A DNA stretch of 64,000 nucleotides, taken from the NCBI GenBank assembly GCA_049115695.1, contig JAGDZR010000011.1:248001-312000 (forward strand). Reading direction: 5' to 3'. A program made the translations under genes and the position numbers. This stretch comes from JAGDZR01 sp049115695 (GTDB lineage Bacteria > Bacteroidota > Bacteroidia > Cytophagales > Cyclobacteriaceae). The notes below the pieces were generated by a model. The model was not told the origin of the DNA. It saw only the letters and a list, made by a program, of their open reading frames with translations, and ran no database searches. The first letter of the stretch is position 1; each line of letters opens with the position of its first letter. Positions 61,319-64,000 of this stretch are shown here, one piece after another.

Positions 61319-61600
61319 TCATTTGGTTACCTGAACACCTTTCCAAAAAGCAACATGACTTTCAATATTTTTCGCCAATTCACTAGCTGATGGATAATAC
61401 CATGCCGCATCATTATTGGTTTTTCCATCTACTTCAAGGTTGTAGTAGCTCGCCGTACCTTTCCATGGGCAAACGGTGTTGGTTTCACTGGTTTTAAAAT
61501 ACTCAGACTTGATAGAATCCGCTGGGAAATAATGATTACCCTCCACAATCACTGTGTTATCACTTTCGGCAATGACTGCCCCATTCCAAATTGCTTTCAT
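61319..61600 (-). CDS. DUF427 family protein
   Basis: 93 residues from ATG 61600 (MKAIWNGAVIAESDNTVIVE). The characteristic elements FPADSIKSEYFKTSETNTVCPWKG (short form here: TVCPWKGTASYY), NNDAAWYYPSASELAKNIE and VAFWKG match the DUF427 family, a small beta-structure protein of unknown function. In many Bacteroidota it occurs near TfoX proteins, as here. The ORF is open further upstream, but the family begins with this Met. Confidence 0.85.
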   Translation of the reverse strand: MKAIWNGAVIAESDNTVIVEGNHYFPADSIKSEYFKTSETNTVCPWKGTASYYNLEVDGKTNNDAAWYYPSASELAKNIESHVAFWKGVQVTK

Positions 61601-61683
61601 AACAATTAATTTGATTATCTCTAGATACAACAATTTCAATCAAAAGGTTTTGGAAGCTATAAGAACTGTCATCTCAGCTACTT

Positions 61684-62592
61684 TTAACGCTGATTGTTAA
61701 CTTCAAAGGTAAACACATCATCACGCTGATAATGACCTGAAACATCCATGAGCAAACTTTCTTCGCGCACTTGGTCAAGATCCAAATCTGCGTAAACAAT
61801 CGTCTCCAAATCAAAAACGGGATCTACCAAATACTGCCCATTTGGCGTGATAACGCAACTGCCCCCATTCAATACGTATTGATCTGGATTCAAATCTGCA
61901 GGCACCTGCAATTCCGCTGGGAAATCAGAAACCTTAAGCATCTGACCTGCCGCGATGACAAAGCACCTTCCCTCAAAAGCATATTGTCGACTCGCAATCT
62001 GATGCATTTCATGAACTTTTGGCCAAACCGCAACGTGAATATCCTCACCAGCGTTATGCAAGCTTTGTCGTGTGAGTGGCATCCAATGCTCCCAGCAAAT
62101 AGCACCCGTAACATTGTTCCCGCTCATGGAGACTGAATTCAGACCATGTCCATCACCATAACCGTAAAGCAATTTCTCTGTGTATGTAGGTACCAACTTT
62201 CGATGGTGATTAAGGATTTCGCCTTTATTGCTGACGAAAAACAAGCTATTGTATACCGTCCCCTTTGCCCTTTTTCTATCCACTTCATTAGCACCAAAAA
62301 TCAGGTTTACATTGTTGTCAGCTGCACACTGCTTGAGGAGCATTAGGTGCTCACCATCAAGCTCTAGTGCATTCTCCAGCATTCGGGCAAATATTTTTTT
62401 CATAGGTGGATGATCCCAAAGCCCGATTTCTGGACAGTAGTCAAGCCATGCGGGGTAGCCTGAAAACCAGGTTTCACCGAACACTATCAATTCAGCATTT
62501 TGGGAAGCTGTTACGATTAGATTGATCGCCTTATCAATGGATCCCCGGATATCCAAATATTTTGGAGCATGTTGAATGATGGCTATCTTCAT
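61684..62592 (-). CDS. Carbon-nitrogen hydrolase, nitrilase-like
   Basis: 302 residues. Nitrilase superfamily triad is complete: E40 in VFGETWFSGYP, K132 in HHRKLVPTY and C166 in ICWEHWMPL. It hydrolyses C-N bonds of nitriles or amides. The GETWxxGYPxWxD pattern is typical of true nitrilases (nitrile to acid) rather than amidases or ureidases, but the substrate is unknown. The ATG overlaps the stop of the upstream 224-residue gene by 4 nt (ATGA), so both are made from one transcript. Confidence 0.9.
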   Translation of the reverse strand: MKIAIIQHAPKYLDIRGSIDKAINLIVTASQNAELIVFGETWFSGYPAWLDYCPEIGLWDHPPMKKIFARMLENALELDGEHLMLLKQCAADNNVNLIFGANEVDRKRAKGTVYNSLFFVSNKGEILNHHRKLVPTYTEKLLYGYGDGHGLNSVSMSGNNVTGAICWEHWMPLTRQSLHNAGEDIHVAVWPKVHEMHQIASRQYAFEGRCFVIAAGQMLKVSDFPAELQVPADLNPDQYVLNGGSCVITPNGQYLVDPVFDLETIVYADLDLDQVREESLLMDVSGHYQRDDVFTFEVNNQR

Positions 62593-63263
62593 TGGTTTGG
62601 CTTCTTGTAGATACTGGGGTCTATCCGATCCCCTATTGTAATGTCATAAAACGAATACTCCGCTTCAACCTCATTGGTTTTCATTGTGACCACTGTGGGT
62701 AGCTGCAATCCACTGAAGTTTTTGTACTCTTTAACCGTACGGCTTAGCTCAAAGTCCGCAGTTTTAATATTAATCCTATAAAGTAAATGTGATGTAGCAT
62801 CAATAAAATAATCGCGTACTATACTGCCTTTGACTTCTTGTAACCAATTGCACTCAATATGATCAACCGAAACCTTTCCTTTAAACTCAACAATTTCAAT
62901 GTGTTTTAGCGGACTGCCGAAATAAAATACTATTTGCAATAAGGCTTCTTGCTTCACGTCTAGGTCTACAACTTTTTTACCAGTCCATTTAGCCATTTCC
63001 CAACCCTGAAAGCCGGCAGATGCTTCGATAAACTGTTCTTTTCTGTTCTGCATTAGAAATTTTCCCGGCATGATGTAGTACTCAACATTGTGATCTCCTT
63101 TGGTACGGTGGTGCCAATATCCTGTTCCGGTTACCGTCCGTAATTGATCCCAAAGGTCTTGTTGATGGACTTCAAAATGCTTGTCAAGGACAGCTTCAAG
63201 GGTTTGACCAACAGATGCAAATGCACTAAGTGCCATCCATCCAAATATCATAGTTCTAATCAT
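62589..63263 (-). CDS. Secreted protein of unknown function, LolA-like fold possible
   Basis: 224 residues from ATG 63263 (MIRTMIFGWMALSAFASVGQ signal peptide; the frame is open further upstream without one). Beta-strands follow (VEYYIMPGKFLMQNRK, LLYRINIKTADFELSRTV, YSFYDITIGDRIDPSIYK). The pattern of an outer-membrane lipoprotein-sorting (LolA/LolB-like) half-barrel is suggested by the strand order and by the central TGTGYWHHRTKGD part, but no search supports it. It is the first gene of the unit with the nitrilase and is divergent from the potassium channel. Confidence 0.7.
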   Translation of the reverse strand: MIRTMIFGWMALSAFASVGQTLEAVLDKHFEVHQQDLWDQLRTVTGTGYWHHRTKGDHNVEYYIMPGKFLMQNRKEQFIEASAGFQGWEMAKWTGKKVVDLDVKQEALLQIVFYFGSPLKHIEIVEFKGKVSVDHIECNWLQEVKGSIVRDYFIDATSHLLYRINIKTADFELSRTVKEYKNFSGLQLPTVVTMKTNEVEAEYSFYDITIGDRIDPSIYKKPNQ

Positions 63264-63374
63264 ATGCGCTACTGTCCTGCAGGAGAAACGAAAATATCGA
63301 AAGATTATGACTTGATCTTTACACAATACCTGTCATTGCGTAAGTTTTTAACTTAATTTAGGTTAAAAAATTCT

Positions 63375-64000
63375 ATGCTAGAGTTACTCAATGTGTTTAG
63401 ACGTTTAAGAATTGCGGGATTCGCATTTTTGTCTATCATATTGATCGGTACCGTCATATACTATGTTATTGGGCCGCCGGGGACTACTTTGGTAGATGCT
63501 TTCTTTATGACAGGAATTACCATCACTACCATCGGATACAAAGAGGTAATCAACCTGGATCATAGCATTTTGGGACGTGTGTTCACCATCATACTTGCTT
63601 TTGCAGGGTTTGGAGTGCTCACTTATTTTGCGACCAACATGGCCGCTCTTTTTATTGAAGGAGAAATCAGAAAATCACTAAATATCAAACGGATGCTGGA
63701 TCAGATCAAAACCATGGAAGACTTCTATATCATTTGTGGTATAGGTCGAGTGGGGCGAAACATTGCTCATGAGTTGTATCATACTGACAGGCCTATGGTA
63801 ATCGCCGACCCAAGTCAGGATTTGTTGGACAGTTTAGCTACTGAATACCCAGGAGTCCCGTTGATAGCCGGAGACTGTACAGATGATGAATTTCTGGTAG
63901 ACCTTGGCGTTAAGCATGCAAAGGGTCTTTTTGTTGTTACAGGAGACGATAATACTAATCTGGTAATCTGCATGACCGCTCGGCATATCAACCCTAAACT
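63375..64000 (+). CDS. Two-span K+ channel with RCK (TrkA-N) domain, partial
   Basis: The first 208 codons of a gene that runs off the right edge. Start MLELLNVFRRLRI; first span about 14-32, pore loop with the selectivity filter TTIGYKE (TxGY type), second span about 70-92. A TrkA-N Rossmann domain follows (IICGIGRVGRNIAHEL, the acidic end of beta-2 in VIADPSQD). It resembles MthK-type ligand-gated channels, which release K+ in response to a bound nucleotide or ion. The C-terminal regulatory part is outside the window. Confidence 0.9.
   Translation, partial: MLELLNVFRRLRIAGFAFLSIILIGTVIYYVIGPPGTTLVDAFFMTGITITTIGYKEVINLDHSILGRVFTIILAFAGFGVLTYFATNMAALFIEGEIRKSLNIKRMLDQIKTMEDFYIICGIGRVGRNIAHELYHTDRPMVIADPSQDLLDSLATEYPGVPLIAGDCTDDEFLVDLGVKHAKGLFVVTGDDNTNLVICMTARHINPK

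Noticed and set aside
1..64000. tRNA, rRNA, CRISPR, IS element or prophage
   Set aside because: Reading both strands of all gaps revealed no cloverleaf, repeat-spacer array, transposase or phage gene; small tRNAs hidden inside coding DNA cannot be fully ruled out without a covariance search.

Overview
The window reads as chromosomal DNA from a gliding, probably marine member of the Bacteroidota, most likely order Cytophagales. Gliding genes gldB, gldD and gldE are present, a type IX secretion (T9SS) sorting domain occurs in one pseudogene, many lipoproteins and secreted beta-barrel proteins are encoded, and promoters match the Bacteroidota form TTTG-N19-TAnnTTTG (clearest at 3849, 36991 and, on the reverse strand, 44324-44354). 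The genus is not certain. No tRNA, rRNA, CRISPR array, insertion sequence or prophage was seen. Genes are tightly packed, with many TAATG and ATGA stop/start overlaps.

Layout. 1-3772 (reverse): Wzi/RemB-like outer-membrane protein and an MsbA-like ABC exporter. 3910-9786 (forward): ribosomal protein L31 type B, a terminator, a GlmU-like protein, DNA polymerase III delta', hemC, a lipoprotein cyclophilin, an RmlD-like reductase and a small secreted protein. 9787-14818 (reverse): aldehyde dehydrogenase, small exported protein, large AsmA-like protein and secreted RidA. Between the aldehyde dehydrogenase and a divergent transglutaminase-like gene lies a 37-bp near-perfect palindrome with a third copy of its half-site. 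15678-23269 (reverse): two OmpA-family proteins; then an M20 peptidase, DsbD and an M23 lipoprotein. 23270-23630: gene-free gap with an orphan forward terminator. 23631-27074: a 1147-residue FG-GAP/ASPIC lipoprotein.

27071-36902 (reverse): uvrA, tpiA, a small protein, prmA and a 1674-residue secreted protein of unknown function with a Trp/Asp/Gly/Ser-rich segment. 37100-39795 (forward): ECF sigma factor with an overlapping 75-residue gene, endonuclease III and a glycosyltransferase. 39792-40781 (reverse): gldB. 41509-44278 (reverse): an HU-family protein, TPR protein, a 29-residue AURKAIP1/COX24-like (mS38-like) ribosomal protein and RNase G. 44385-47822 (forward): mutY-ssb-gldE-gldD. 48644-51860: recG, a TPR lipoprotein and a 51-residue zinc-ribbon membrane protein.

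52172-64000: an unknown cytoplasmic protein, a Tat-exported PLP enzyme, an Hsp20-like protein, three tandem paralogous outer-membrane proteins, a LiaF-like and a PH-like membrane protein, a CBM9/DUF5916 outer-membrane protein, a decayed metallophosphoesterase gene with a T9SS domain, a TfoX/DUF427 pair, a nitrilase with a small secreted protein, and a K+ channel cut by the right edge.

Much of the content is housekeeping (DNA repair, translation, haem, glycolysis) mixed with cell-envelope and gliding genes. The least explained items are the 1674-residue protein, the palindromic operator, the orphan terminator region, the tandem outer-membrane family and the 29-residue ribosomal protein.
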